A stretch of DNA of 64,000 nucleotides from contig JAUPFV010000002.1 in assembly GCA_036936605.1 (NCBI GenBank), forward strand, positions 316,030,893 to 316,094,892. Reading direction: 5' to 3'. This document shows positions 45,985 to 57,604 of this stretch, piece after piece; the first letter of the stretch is position 1, and each line of letters opens with the position of its first letter. Origin of the DNA: Limnanthes douglasii subsp. nivea (lineage: Eukaryota > Streptophyta > Magnoliopsida > Brassicales > Limnanthaceae). The translations under genes were made by a program, and so were the position numbers. The notes under the pieces are model-generated. The model had not been told where the DNA came from. It saw only the letters and a program-made list of their open reading frames with translations, and did not search any database.

Positions 45985-47289
45985 TTATGGAACATCCAAC
46001 CACATCGAGCCCAATGGCAGGTCGGGAAATATGCTATACAAGTTTAAAACGTAAGCGGCTTTAGCATCGGCCACTTCTATCTCCATTAGCTTTTTACACT
46101 TGGCAGCAAAACGAGTATTTTCAGTCTTGCCTTCAGCTCGAAGCTTATCAATTTCTTTGTTTTTCTTTGCCACAAAGTGACAGAAAACTGGTTTTGGAAC
46201 CTCAATGCCGCTGAGTGACGATCTTGATTATCACGATCTTTTTTTACTCGCGAAAGATAAGAGCTTAAGGAGTTGTTTTCTGCTTGAACAGATATAAGAG
46301 CCGTCTCGGACTTCAACACTTTCTCTTTTTCTTTTTTGGCCTTCTCCTCTAGAAGCTTTTTGCCTTCGTCTCTCTCTTTGAGTGCAACCTCCAACTCGGT
46401 TATTCGTTCTTTGGCATCTGACAAGTCTTGGTTCAGCAGCCCCGCCCGTCTCTCTTTCATAGCCAACGGTACAATCATGATATATAGAGATAGAGACAAA
46501 ACATCGTTGCATTGCAAGGCAAAAGTATGTGGGCTACCAGGTACCGATAGCACGGGAAGTTTTGTTCCACTCGATGAGGCACCATCGACTCTCTTTACAT
46601 CAAATGGGCCGATATTTTTCTTCTCTAACGTAAGCTCACCGACTTCATCATCATCGGCAATCACCACAACAGTGACATTCAATGTCGATAGTGTTGCGGG
46701 AGCAACAAGATCTTCGTCTTTAGTACCTTATCCATATTTCTCGAAGAGAGCTGGAAAAGTAATATTCTAGCCAAACGGCGAAACAGTCCCAACCGCCCCT
46801 GATTTAGCATTGGCCTTCCTTTTCGATGTTTTTGGCCTTTTGGCCTCGTTGCCATCAGCCACAAATATATTCCTCTTCTTTTCACCTCCTCAAGACAGTT
46901 AACTTTCTCAGCATCAACAGCTACCACCGGTTATTTTCCCTCAACCTCAGCCTCGTCTTTATTTTCCTGCTCGGCAATTTCATCAGATTTTGAACGATTA
47001 CTCGGCGCCTTGTTACATTTCAACAGTAATAAATGTGCATCATACGCGTTGGTATTTGCCACAAAGTCCACTAAACTGGGTGGTTGGCGCAACTGTTCTA
47101 TAGTAAAGGGTTCATTAGAACAACACCACAGGTTGTTCATTATCAAATTAGTGTTTTTGAAGCATCTGTGGAATGCTCGACCCTAGTTCTTCCGTGAATA
47201 ATCCTTTAGCACCTAGAAGGTTAACTTGGCATCCTCAAAGTAATCATTTTTCAGCTCCTAAATATACTCCTTGCAAACTGAAACAAAGG

Positions 47290-47329
<40 letters not shown>

Positions 47330-48040
47330 GTATTACCATCAGAGGGTCGTCCGTTTTCCCAGCAACCACCAATGAAAACAAACCGATGTTTCCAAGACTT
47401 GTCACCTTCAAAGAAATCATTTACTATTCCAAGGATTCCCAAAAAAAGAGTAGAAGAAAGGTAACCTTAGAGATTTAGAAAGCCCAGACATGGCGACGTA
47501 CTCTTCTGTTGGCATAGCACGACCAGACAACCGAGAAGCCATGATGCAGGATATAAGCGTGTACCAAGCATTAGGAGTCAGCTCGGATAGACAAATACCG
47601 ATGACCTCAAAATATCTCACAAACTCAGGGTCCAGAGGGAGTTTGAGACCCCAGTTGAAGAGCTTAGTAAAAATAACTATCTCATGAGACTTAACATGTA
47701 AGGGCGTTTCCCCGAGAACGGGAAATCGCACCTTTACGCACTCTGGTATTCCCCATGAGAGCAGTAGCTCGGGCTGCTCTTTAAGACTGTAATATAGATA
47801 CTTGCCATCGTACAAAGTGATGGCATTGTCCCTGCATAGAGACCGACGATAGGTGGTCGTCGTCACAACATATACCTCAACCAGAAGAGGCTCTTCGGAA
47901 GGGACAACAACAACAGCCCCTTGACCCACGACATGGTACTCTTCAACCCGATCACTAATTCTGGAACAGTCAATAAACCCGAACACAGGCTTCGGTTTCT
48001 CTTTAGGATTTTGATTTTTTTTCGAGGCTCTCTTTCTCAT
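45985..48040 (-). pseudogene. Element A antisense gene ('putative gypsy type transposon' family)
   Basis: On the strand opposite gag-pol, blocks 48040 to about 47460, about 47420-47335, 47146-46931, 46927-46679 and 46682-45985 make up an interrupted protein. The first block has VRFPVLGETPLHV, NWGLKLPLDPEF and LTPNAWYTLISCIMASRL; the next has WKHRFVFIGGCWENG. These resemble the Pfam family named 'Putative gypsy type transposon'. The C-terminal part is a predicted coiled coil (ELEVALKERDEGKKLLEEK...). Element B has the same gene in the same place and orientation. Splicing is likely at AAG|GTTACC (about 47466). Frames are interrupted and an AT microsatellite sits in one probable intron. Confidence 0.7.
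47292..47327. repeat. (AT)n microsatellite
   Basis: About eighteen AT dinucleotides lie inside the antisense gene of element A, probably in an intron. Confidence 0.9.
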
Positions 48041-48740
48041 AAACCCAATAGATTATCTCTCTATAACTGCTAAGGGAGACTCATTCTCTAGAATATTTAT
48101 GAGGAAGCAAATTATGGTTGAAGGAAAGGCATATTTATATGCGGCCTATGCCTTAACCGTTTTCTGTATGGGAAAGTTCAAAGGAAATGAGTCGCGGGAA
48201 GTTGAAGAGTCTCATAGAGAAGTGTGTGATCAGACACGCTTCGAATGAGGGAGTGACACGTGGAAGTCATCACCAGCTACATGAGAAATAGGTAATCATT
48301 GAGTTAGCTTCATAGGCGTGCGAAGGTGTCTGAATTAACGTGTTCCTTAAGCGAGTCCCACGTTTACACCAGCGCCAAGAATAATCACAAGCTACTTCGC
48401 AGATGGGCCGGGTAATCCTTTAGACCCAAGTTAGGCCCATCAACCAGAGCCCAAAGATGTCATAGCCCAAGATCGCACCAATAGAGACATAATTGCTTTT
48501 TTCTCCTAAGTACTGTGAGGAGTAAGAACGGGTCGATCGTAGTGTTTCATAAAAAAAAAGACCGATGACCTCAGGAACGCGGAGCGACAGATGCCTAGAG
48601 GCTAACTAACAACCCCGATGCAATCGTATTTTCATATCTCTACTCATGAAGGCACCGTTACCGACGCAACGGTTCGCCATAGGCAATTGCCACCAATTCA
48701 CGAGTCTTCACTCCCAAGCTCTTGAAGACTGGGGGGCTAC
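48041..48740. other. Element A 3' untranslated region
   Basis: This GC-richer non-coding stretch lies between the antisense gene start and the 3' LTR and ends in the polypurine tract GACTGGGGGGCTAC. It would contain any promoter of the antisense gene; I recognise no motif. Confidence 0.6.
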
Positions 48741-49071
48741 TGATGAGGAGATAAATCACCAAGTTCAAGACTAGGAATATTAATTTTAAAGTAAAATAAA
48801 TGTGGTTGTCTCATTAATGTATTTATTATTTAATTAGAGGAGAATATTCCTAAGGTATTAGAAGTGAGGGACCAAATTGTAAAAATGGAAAGACCACAAA
48901 AGAAATAAATGGGTCCACCTCGCCCACTATATAAGGGAACCCTCTTTTTCCTAGATTGGTGGGCAATATTAAATACATTATCTTTCTATTTTCTCTCTCT
49001 ATTTTTTTTATCTCTAGTCACTTCATACACAAGATATAAGATTTCCACTTCAGTCACATTTTAACTCATTA
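48741..49071 (+). repeat. 3' LTR of element A
   Basis: It is collinear with 39340-39669, starting TGATGAGGAG and ending AACTCATTA (the terminal CA is mutated to TA). The same TATA box context (CACTATATAAGGGAACC) is present. Confidence 0.92.
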
Positions 49072-49460
49072 TTTTTTACGGGTGTTGTTCATAAGCTGGA
49101 TTTTACTTACATTAATGATACCAGTATTCTATTTGACATTGTTGATCTTTACCATATTGGTTGATGTTCTTTGGTTTTTCTAGTGCATGAAACTCTGCAT
49201 CACGATTCATAATAGTTAGTTGATTGTCCTTTGATGATACTCTATTATTTGATCCTTAAGTTCCATTCAATTTATGCTGATTATTCCTTGAATTTAATAT
49301 TGAACTTTATAGTTTTGTCAAAGTTGTAGCCAAAGCGATATCTCCCTCCTCTATGAAGCTTCTCATGGTGACTAACAAGCCACTAAAGTCTGGATTTCCC
49401 AAAATAAAGTGTGTATTATTAAACTAAAAATATTGCTCTTAGAGCTTTAAGAGTCAATAA
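49072..49460 (-). mobile_element. 5' part of the LINE split by element A
   Basis: On the minus strand, 49320-49430 reads HFILGNPDFSGLLVTMRSF and EEGDIALATTL, typical of the start of a plant LINE ORF1. It lines up with the LINE remnants on the other side of element A. The region beyond about 49460 is AT-rich and featureless. Confidence 0.55.
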
Positions 49461-49794
49461 GTCTAAATTTGAATGTATGACGAACCGATTAGAAATATTA
49501 GATGTGTAAATTGTTATACTAAAAAGTAAATGCTAGTTTAATTTAACATAAAACATAGTATTTATTATGTATCATGTAAAATCTTATTATATACATTTTT
49601 TTAACCGAATATTTTCGAAGATATTAAATAAATAAAATAAGATGTAATTATTATACAGTATTAATTTTATTATCTTGAAACTAAATGCGTTGATAATATT
49701 TTTCAAAATATAGTATAATGGGTTTTATCATTTTGCAGACTTGATATTTAAATTGGACCAACTCTAAGATTCATGCGGTTTTAGATTGATCTAG
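49461..49794. other. AT-rich spacer
   Basis: No feature is recognised here. The spacer ends at the ATATA target duplication of element C. Confidence 0.6.
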
Positions 49795-49799
49795 ATATA
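49795..49799. repeat. Left 5-bp target duplication of element C
   Basis: ATATA here matches ATATA at 52059-52063 exactly. Confidence 0.85.
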
Positions 49800-50186
49800 T
49801 GGTAGCGAAGCGGAAATAGAAGAAACAGACAACGATAAAACCCTAACCCTAGGTTAGAGAAATAAGGAGACTCAGAATAATAATTCTCAAAATTCAATTA
49901 ATCAAAGTCTGACGGAAAATAGGGTATAAGATGCTTTATATAGCATGACCCAAAACCCTAATTCCAAATAAGGAAAATTACATAAATGTTTTAAAATAAA
50001 ATAACGCTAAAATATTAAAACTGGTTTTCGAAGGCTTTACATGTCGAATTTGGGTATCAAACTTTGTGACAAAATCACATTTTTTAAATCTGATGGGCTC
50101 GTCGAAATCTTCGATTTGAGTACCTGTTTGACCCAATTCCGATACCTAGGAAAGAAACCAGTCTGTTCGCAGTCTTCGCTACATCA
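49800..50186 (-). repeat. 3' LTR of element C
   Basis: The 387-bp LTR contains a TATA-type box (GCTATATAAAGCATC on the minus strand) and AAACCCTAACCCTAGG, a telo-box-like motif, near the end that adjoins 49840. Confidence 0.92.
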
Positions 50187-51236
50187 TCCTTCCCCGGTTG
50201 GGAAGAATTCGACCTCGAATTCGAAACGTTGAAACATTGAAAGAACTGAAAAAATATTAGCGTATTCACCGCCAATTTCAATTGATACCAGCATAAGGGT
50301 GTGATAGGTGAGAATCAGAATGCTGCAACTCTTTTCAAGAAGTGGTTTCTCATCTTTGTCCTTCTTTACCATGTCCTCGACATTACTGTGATCAACAGTA
50401 ACAAGATATACTTCACCCACTTGTTCTATGTCTGTTTTATAAACCCATTTACTAAGTACAACACCCTTGCGCGTGTAAAAAGTTGTTGTCTTTCTAGTTC
50501 TAGACTGTGCTTGTTGTATCACACCAAGACCCTTGCAGAAAGTAAAAATTCCTCTTTGTTGAATATTAGATGACTTCTCAAGTTCTTCAGAGTATATTTC
50601 TGCCAGCAGATTCAAAACACTGCAATCTTCTACTTTTAACTTGTTACTCTTTCTTTTATTTTCCGAACAATCACACAAAACTCCTCCAGGTTCTATTACA
50701 AAACCTAATCTTTTATCCATTAAAACACTATTCTTTTCTTTTATCAATTTACTCATAATCTTAAACACAAAAATATCATCTTCCATTTTTCCAATACGAC
50801 AACATGTATCCACTGAAAACCGAATCAAAGGTTTGATTTTAAGATAACATAAAATACCTGGAAGATGCATCTCCACAATAAAATCTGCTAGTTTGTCGTG
50901 CTTCTTCAATAGAAGGTCTGAAGCGATGTAGTCTGGTGTATTGAATCCTGAAACAATATCTCGATCTACAAGTTTCTCCTCAATATCAATTAGATCTTCA
51001 TCATCCCAATCATCATCATACTCATCGTAAACTGGTTTGTCAAATACCAACCTAGATATATCTTCAAAAATATTTGTATCATAAACTGGTTTGTCAAACA
51101 CAGAGTCAGACACAGTTTTAGCATCACAACTAAGATCGGCAGCTGGTGCAATTTGAGCATGAAACTTCTTAACTGGTGGTGGTTTTGGAGACATTACTCT
51201 AAATGGCACTAAGATAAACTTGATACCATCTTTCAC
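50184..51236 (-). CDS. Element C: 350-codon protein of unknown function
   Basis: This open frame runs from 51236 into the first bases of the 3' LTR and is in the same frame as the protease-like block upstream, separated by two in-frame stops. The start resembles the sequence that follows the protease in Gypsy polyproteins ([12 protein letters not shown]). After that it has an acidic section with the phrase VFDKPVYD twice and [18 protein letters not shown], then a section with no similarity that I recognise. Its open state fits the youth of the element. It may be the spacer between protease and RT of a related autonomous family. Confidence 0.6.
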   Translation of the reverse strand: MKDGIKFILVPFRVMSPKPPPVKKFHAQIAPAADLSCDAKTVSDSVFDKPVYDTNIFEDISRLVFDKPVYDEYDDDWDDEDLIDIEEKLVDRDIVSGFNTPDYIASDLLLKKHDKLADFIVEMHLPGILCYLKIKPLIRFSVDTCCRIGKMEDDIFVFKIMSKLIKEKNSVLMDKRLGFVIEPGGVLCDCSENKRKSNKLKVEDCSVLNLLAEIYSEELEKSSNIQQRGIFTFCKGLGVIQQAQSRTRKTTTFYTRKGVVLSKWVYKTDIEQVGEVYLVTVDHSNVEDMVKKDKDEKPLLEKSCSILILTYHTLMLVSIEIGGEYANIFSVLSMFQRFEFEVEFFPTGEG

Positions 51237-51284
51237 AAAACTGTATCAATTTGTTCTACTATCATAAGTAGAATTTCTCTTAAA

Positions 51285-51611
51285 TCACCATGGACTTCCT
51301 AAAACTAGATGGCAAACGTCCATAGGAACTACGTCACACCATGCTGTATCTTTGTAATTACCAATAGAAAATGCAATTTGACACCGTTTAGAAACTGTTA
51401 CCTCAGTGTACTCTATCAGTCCTGACAGTATGTATGGGTATGGAAGAGCTTTAGTCTTCAACGCTAGTTTCTGAACAGCCTCCTCTGAAATCAGATTCTC
51501 ATAGATATCTGAATCAATTACAAATTTGCAGATTCTTCCTCTAATTGTGCAGGTAGACTGGAAGATGTCGTTCTCTATTCTAGCTTTCAAATCAAGAGGT
51601 ACTCGGAACAT
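51285..51611 (-). pseudogene. Element C: gag-pol-type aspartic protease domain
   Basis: The block starts at an ATG 32 bases after the primer-binding site. It contains RGRICKFVIDSDIYENLIS, a retropepsin active-site region in which the expected D-S-G reads D-S-D, followed by VTVSKRCQIAFSIG and CDVVPMDVCHLVLGSPW, a typical Gypsy protease C-terminus. TGA follows SPW, where related proteins continue with a Gln. The altered active site and the stop make activity unlikely. Confidence 0.75.
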
Positions 51612-51643
51612 GATTCATGTATCTGTGTAGCAGGAATTGTTGG

Positions 51644-51655
51644 GCTCTGATACCA
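51644..51655 (-). promoter_or_regulatory. Primer-binding site of element C (initiator Met-tRNA)
   Basis: The minus strand reads TGGTATCAGAGC, the 12-base complement of the plant initiator Met-tRNA 3' end, three bases from the LTR. Confidence 0.9.
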
Positions 51656-51658
51656 ATA

Positions 51659-52058
51659 TGGTAGCGAAGCAGAAATAGAAGAAACAGACAACGATAAAAC
51701 CCTAACCCTAGGTTAGAGAAATAAGGAGACTCAGAATAATGATTCTCAAAATTCAGTTAATCAAAGTCTGACGGCAAAATAGGGTATAAGATGCTTTATA
51801 TAGCATGACCCAAAACCCTAATTCCAAATAAGGAACATTACATAAATGTTTTAAAATAAATAAATAAATAAAATAACGCTAAAATATTAAAACTGGTTTT
51901 TGAAGGCTTTACATGTCGAATCTGGGTATCAAACTTTGTGACAAAATCACATTTTTTAAATCTGATGGGCTCGTCGAAATCTTCGATTTGAGTACCTGTT
52001 TGACCCAATTCCGATACCTAGGAAAGAAACCAGTCTGTTCGCAGTCTTCGCTACATCA
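51659..52058 (-). repeat. 5' LTR of element C
   Basis: The 400-bp LTR is the same as 49800-50186 except for about six substitutions and an AAATAAATAAAT expansion near 51860. Confidence 0.92.
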
Positions 52059-52063
52059 ATATA
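52059..52063. repeat. Right 5-bp target duplication of element C
   Basis: ATATA here pairs exactly with 49795-49799. Confidence 0.85.
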
Positions 52064-54037
52064 AAAAAATAGCCCCTAGTTATCTTAAATGATGAAAAAA
52101 TTACTAATCCAATGCGACCAGATTAGTAGATAAATATGTTAGTGATATTGTAGATTTGGTTGGCTGAAATGGTGTGACCTTTTTAAAAAAAGTAATCAAA
52201 TATATTTCCAAAGCTGTTATTTTCAGGCCGAATGTATGTGCTTCCAAAAGTACTAGATAGTCGAATCATATTTGCATTTGAAATTAACATATCTACAATT
52301 GACGTTATTATTTAATTGATATAAAAATATGATTGAATATGTGTTTGTATAATTATACATGGAAGAAGTGAGGTAGACTTCCACATATATGGGTTATGCC
52401 TCATAGCCTTGGAACCTTCCACGTGTATGCACTACATCTCATATCATGTGATTAAATCTAGATCATTAGATTTTAAAAAATGCAAGGTTAGGATTTGTAT
52501 ACCTGAAATTATAAATATGGTCCGTCTATTTCAATTTTTTTTCATTTTTTCTTCTCATTTTCCTTTCTTGAAAAGCTAAATTCGTATTTCATCATTCTCA
52601 TTGTAAATCATCAAAATCTGAAAGGTTATTTTTAATACCGCTTCCATCAATTTTAATTAAGTTTTATTATGAAACAAAATGGTTAGAAATAATATTTTGA
52701 AGCCCAAGATTCTCCATGAGAGGGGTGACTCTGATAGTCAAGGACCCGATACCAATGTGTCATTTAAATCATTGTCACATAACCGATAAGAATATAAAGA
52801 ATTGACGTCGGTGTTGCAATGAATGAATGAAAAAACAGTGCGTTCAAAAGAGAGTAGTGCATAAATATGGTGTTCACATTGTTATTATCATAACCATTGA
52901 TCATAAGAGCGACATTCATGTGTGGCAATACTAATTAGACCTTATACCACCATAGTTCATGCCAAAATTAATCGAACAGATAGGTCAATGTATATTCAAA
53001 AAAAATAAGCCACATTAAATTTTAAAGTATGATACGTAATGACTATAAGTACATCGATAGTATTGATCAGGGTCAAAAGTTGGAAAAAAATAGAGATTCC
53101 AGTGTATGTAGAGTTTTCGTTCCCAATAGAGGGTGAAAATTTATTGTATGCGTATGAGGATGAATTTGTATTATTCACATATATCCTTGAGATAAGAAGC
53201 TAATTTCTTTTTAAGTCGAGAGTTGTTTAAGTTCTTTTAGGACACTCAAATCTTCATGAGTCAGTTCATGCCAAGTACGTGGAAAATATTGATGACAATT
53301 ATAATCATGTCTCAAATGGTGTATCAACATGTGTTTGTAGAGGTGGAGTATTCAGATATCTACCAAAATATTGTTCGTAAACTTGTGGACGATTTAGTCG
53401 CACATTTAAATTTTGGAAGAAGTTAAGAGAATATTATCGATAATCATTAAAATAAGTTTAGAATTCTTGAAAATTGTTTCGGTAGTCTTTAATTTTGTCT
53501 CATATTCGACCTTACCTTGCATATATATCATTATGCACCTCACGTTTGGTCAATATTCTCCCCCTACTACTATTAGCGGTACTAGGTGTTTGTGGTGGAT
53601 CTAAATACGTTGGTGCATCTCTATTTCTCCTACATGATTTCCACCATCAAGGAAATGAAAAGGTCATGCATATGGATAGACCTCTCATACGTCATCCATA
53701 TAGTGTCTAAAATATTTATACACCTCTCACTTCGACCAGAGTTGGTGATTATAAAAATGTATTTATTGATTTGCTAAAACATTTTTTTCTATTATATATT
53801 TATATAAAATTAGATTTTTAACATATTCACTAACAACATCCAATTTTTTAAAGTAAATAATATATCAACATCACGTTAGGTATATTTTTTTTATAACTAT
53901 CATTTATATGTTTAATTATAAAAATATGTAAATTTATGGGATCCTGTTGCAACAATGCAACGATTGTTATTAACGATAAGGAAATAATCATTGACGAACT
54001 TTAGTGTTAAGCTATAATTTCCTATCAAGTTCACTTT
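52064..54037. other. AT-rich intergenic DNA, no gene seen
   Basis: This is about 2 kb of AT-rich sequence with only short reading frames that show no recognisable domain. Mild GA/TC tracts near 52545 and a possible TATA context near 52515 are not enough to call a promoter. Confidence 0.6.
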
Positions 54038-54042
54038 AGCAG

Positions 54043-54385
54043 TGATAAGGAAGAATAAAAGATAAGGGGGAAATTGCAAAGAAACAATAAAGTTAGGGGA
54101 GGATTGTAAAGTAAATATTGAAATATGATTAATTGTAGTTAAACCCTTTAAGTAAGGGTCAAGCTTGTAATAAGAGGTAGTTAGACCCGTGGGGCCTATC
54201 ACTTGTATTATAAAAGGACCCCACCATATTTGGGAAATGTGGTTCATTATGATAATATTATTTCTCTCTACATGTGTTGACTTTCTCTCTCTACAGTTTT
54301 AGTTATAAAGAAGTTGTGTTTACGAATTAACCCCTATAAGAATAGTCTAATACGAGAAACTCCTCCTTAAGTTCATATCTCATTA
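54043..54385 (+). repeat. 5' LTR of element B
   Basis: It starts TGATAAGGAA and ends TATCTCATTA (expected CA end mutated), with a TATA box in TGTATTATAAAAGGACCCC (about 54205). Confidence 0.92.
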
Positions 54386-54576
54386 GTGGCGCCGTCTGTG
54401 GGAAACAAAAATCAACTTGTAGGTTTTCTTTTTCCAAAAATTTCTTTTGAATCCAAACAGGATGATGTATGAACAGGAGGATTGGACGTGAATAAGTGTG
54501 AGGAAAATCTCATCGCACTAATTTCCGAAGTAGTGAGGACTTCAGAAAGCACAATGGTCAGTGTTCGGGAGAAATT

Positions 54577-56196
54577 ATGGATGAGTCAATTTTAGTGGCT
54601 CGGAGAAATGAGTTGCTGATGGAAATAAAAAAATTAAAAGCACAAAAAGAAGCTTTTCAGGGGAATCTTCGTTCGAAAGTTCGGGGAGAAAATGACAACA
54701 AAAAAGATGAGCGTAAGGCATATCATCATCCTAGTGACAAAGATGATCGGTTCAGAGGGCGTGGTCGACATTATTCGAGGAGGAAAGGAAAGCATCACTT
54801 TGATTCTTCTGATTCAAGTGATTATTCTCGCTATAGTCGTCTCCTGAAAGGAGTCATCGAAAGAAGAGACATAGAAAAAAACATGCGGAGTATCATAGAA
54901 GAAGAAGTTTGGAGAGGAAAGCTCAGAGGGAAAAGAATGTTCATGCTGGGGAGAAAGTTTATAATCAGATAAATTTTCCTTCTCTGAATCGAAATGTCAA
55001 CCAGCACAATTTAGAGTGACAACATCAGTATACCTTGCCTTCCGAGGGAGTGCTTTATTTTCCGAATCATGAAGAATCGAGGGCTAATGTTTACAGGACA
55101 GATCATAACTGGAGAGCTTCCCCTTTATCCTCATAAATTTTGTCAAGTAATCTACCAAAACATTTTGATATATCGAATCTAGAAAAGTTCGATGGAACGT
55201 AGGATCCTGATAATCATATCGAACAGTTTAAAAATTTCATGATCAACTTTGATGATGACGATAAATTGTTGTGTCGGGCATTTTCTCAAACCTTCAAGGG
55301 AGCTGCTTTCAAGTGGTACAACAGGCTACCCTAGGTTTCTATTAAACTTTTTGATATGTTATGGAATATCTTCAGGCAACAAATTGTGGAGAGCAAGAAA
55401 TTCTGAGCTAATGGGGACACGATAATTTACTGCAGACAAAGAGTTTGGGAGAGTTTGAAAAATTACACCAATCGGTTTATACAAAATAAAAAAAGATATG
55501 GAATATTGCAAAGATTTTGTGGCATTAGCAGTTTTCAGAATGGGACTTCTCCCCAAAGTTTTGAATGATATAGTGGCTGAGACTCAAGCGATGACTTTTG
55601 GAGATTTACTCGATCAAGTTGAGAAGATGATATTAGCAGAAGAAACTCAAGCATCAGAAAAATGATCAAGTGATCAACTAGAGCAGAATCAATTTCAGAG
55701 GTCTGAGTCTAGTAACCAAGCGCCTCAGATTAATGTGAAACCTAAAGCGGCAAGCCAATATCCACCGAGGCCACGAACGAATCAGCAGAACTACAACATG
55801 CAGCAGAGAGCTAGGCCTATTTCGAATAAGTGGATTCGTCCAGACTATTTTGCCGAGTTAACAAAACATATAGCAACAATATTTGACAAGGCAAAGTCAA
55901 CCGTACAATTCCGAAAGTCTTTTCCTATCCAAAATCCTAGGGAAAGCAGAAGTGCTAATAGGTTTTTTAAGTACCGTGATGATATTGGGCACGACATCAA
56001 GGAGTGCATCACTTTACAAAAAGAGGTACAGGCTTTAATTGAGAATGACATGCTATTGGATTTTGTGAAAAAATACACTCAGAAAAATACGGCAGTGAAG
56101 GCTGTTCTAAAGAATGCTAACACAACAATGGTGAGGTGGATGCTTTTGATATTGCAACTGAATATTTGGATCGCAAGGTGGGAAGAAACAATGTAA
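54577..56196 (+). pseudogene. Element B gag
   Basis: It begins with a charged N-terminal block (54577-54972). The gag core is spread over frames (HFDISNLEKFDG at about 55160, FKWYNRLP at about 55310), followed by a linker and a degenerate zinc-knuckle-like motif (FFKYRDDIGHDIKECI, where Cys is expected at several positions) in 55735-56196. There are several in-frame stops and at least two frameshifts. Confidence 0.8.
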
Positions 56197-56846
56197 ATAT
56201 GGTAGAGGAAGAGTTTCCAAGAGGAAAAGTGAATGATATTTATGTGTTTTTTGAGTCACTAGCTATTTTTGGAGGGGATACTATTGTAGGAAATTCAAAC
56301 AGTTCGCGAAAGAGGCATATGGTAAATTTGACTACGCAATTGGAAGTAGGGGTTTCAGCACAAATGCATCGTTCGCCCTCCTCAATTATATGTTTTGATG
56401 ATGACGACATGAGGAATATAGCAGGCCCGCATGAGGATGCAGTAGTGATTGCTGCAGGGATAGCTGGTGATCAAGTACATAAAATATTGATTGATACGGG
56501 AAGTTCGGCAAATATTTTGTTCATAAGCACTTACATGAGAATTTCCGACCCACCTGTTATACGGCTGTAAGAAAGAACTATAGTAGGCTTTACAGGGGCA
56601 ATATCAATAGTTGTGGGGGAGTTTGAGTGCCTGGTGGAGCTCGGTCGGGGACCATTCAAAAATGAAGTTGAGGTTTTGTTTATAGTCGTAGATGCACCAA
56701 CGTCTTATAATGCGATTTTGGGTCGTTCCCGGTTATCAAGGATGCATGGCGTTATCTCTACAGTGCACCAATGTTTGAAGTACGTAGTAGGAAACAATAT
56801 CGGAACAATTAGGATTATTCAGAAGATGGCTAGAGAATGTTACTAG
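56136..56846 (+). pseudogene. Element B aspartic protease
   Basis: The active-site motif LIDTGSSANILF and, after a TAA at 56568-56570, the C-terminal AILGRSRLSRMHGVISTVHQ identify the retropepsin-like domain. It matches the element A domain closely. Confidence 0.8.
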
Positions 56847-56960
56847 ATAGCTCTGTCCGCGAAACAAGTTCGAGGAGGAGCATCAGAGAAAGCATATTAG
56901 CTAAAGGGGGCTCTCTCAGCAATAATTCCTTGTGATGATTCGAGGGAGTCCCCTGGGTTT

Positions 56961-57604
56961 TTGGTTCCGGATGATGATCATGAAGAGTACAAGTTTCATG
57001 ATGGAATTTTTTTAAAAATAGGAGTAAAACTTTCTTTTGAGTTCAAAGAAAAGTTGATTGCATTCTTATCAAAAAAGTTGAATATGTTTGCCTGGTGTAC
57101 AGAAGACGTTACAGGTTTACCTCCGGAAATAATTTATCATAAACTAGCAGTGCGGAATGATGTTCGACCCATTGTACAGAAAAGAAGACCTATCTCTCAG
57201 GAGAAGTCTGCAATTATAGTTTCAGAGGTCGAGCGGTTATTAAGCATAGGCCATATTAGAGAGTCGCAAAACCCTGTATGGGCCTCGAATCCAGTTTTAG
57301 TCTGGAAAAAGAATGGCAAGTGGATAATGTGTGCGGACTTCACGAATCTGAATAAAACTTGTCCAAAAGATCCTTTCCTAGTACCTCGAATTGATCAGTT
57401 AGTGGATTATACATCTGGTAATTGATTATTGTCTTCTATGGATGCTTATTCAGGTTATAATCAGATCAGGTTAGATGCGAATGATGAATAAAGCATATTG
57501 TTCATTACTGGGAGAGAATTATATTGCTACAAGGTAATGTCGTTTGGCCTGAAAAATGTGGGGGCGACTTATCAACGTCTGGTAAACAAAACCTTTATGG
57601 AACA
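56961..57604 (+). pseudogene. Element B reverse transcriptase, truncated by deletion
   Basis: Early RT motifs are present (NPVWASNPVLVWKKNGKW, MCADFTNLNKTCPKDPF, DAYSGYNQI, YCYKVMSFGLKN). A stop lies at 57423-57425 and another at 57489. The frame then ends at LVNKTFMEQ, the point where the catalytic Y-x-D-D box should follow. The next sequence is already the integrase region, so about 1.7 kb relative to element A has been lost. Confidence 0.85.

Larger units (their letters stand above)
39340..49071 (+). mobile_element. LTR retrotransposon A: Tat-type Gypsy element (9.7 kb), inserted in the LINE
   Basis: LTRs at 39340-39669 and 48741-49071 bound gag, protease, reverse transcriptase, two RNase H domains, integrase, a 96-bp tandem repeat and an antisense gene. 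The second, archaeal-type RNase H between the RT unit and integrase is characteristic of the Tat (Ogre/Retand-related) lineage. By eye the LTRs differ at roughly 9-10% of positions, so the insertion is old. All frames carry stops or shifts. The polypurine tract is TGGGGGGC just before 48741. Flanking TCTTT/TTTTT is a weak target duplication. The element splits a minus-strand LINE and so postdates it. Confidence 0.9.
49800..52058 (-). mobile_element. LTR retrotransposon C: young, non-autonomous (2.26 kb)
   Basis: Direct repeats 49800-50186 and 51659-52058 are LTRs (TGATGTAGCG...CGCTACCA on the minus strand). Three bases inside the minus-strand 5' LTR is TGGTATCAGAGC (51655-51644), a perfect initiator Met-tRNA primer site. 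The interior codes only for a protease-like domain and a 350-codon unknown protein. There is no reverse transcriptase, RNase H or integrase. The LTRs differ by about six substitutions plus a 12-bp AAAT-type length change, roughly 1.5%. With the perfect ATATA flanks this makes it the youngest element in the window. Its RT must have come in trans. Confidence 0.9.
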
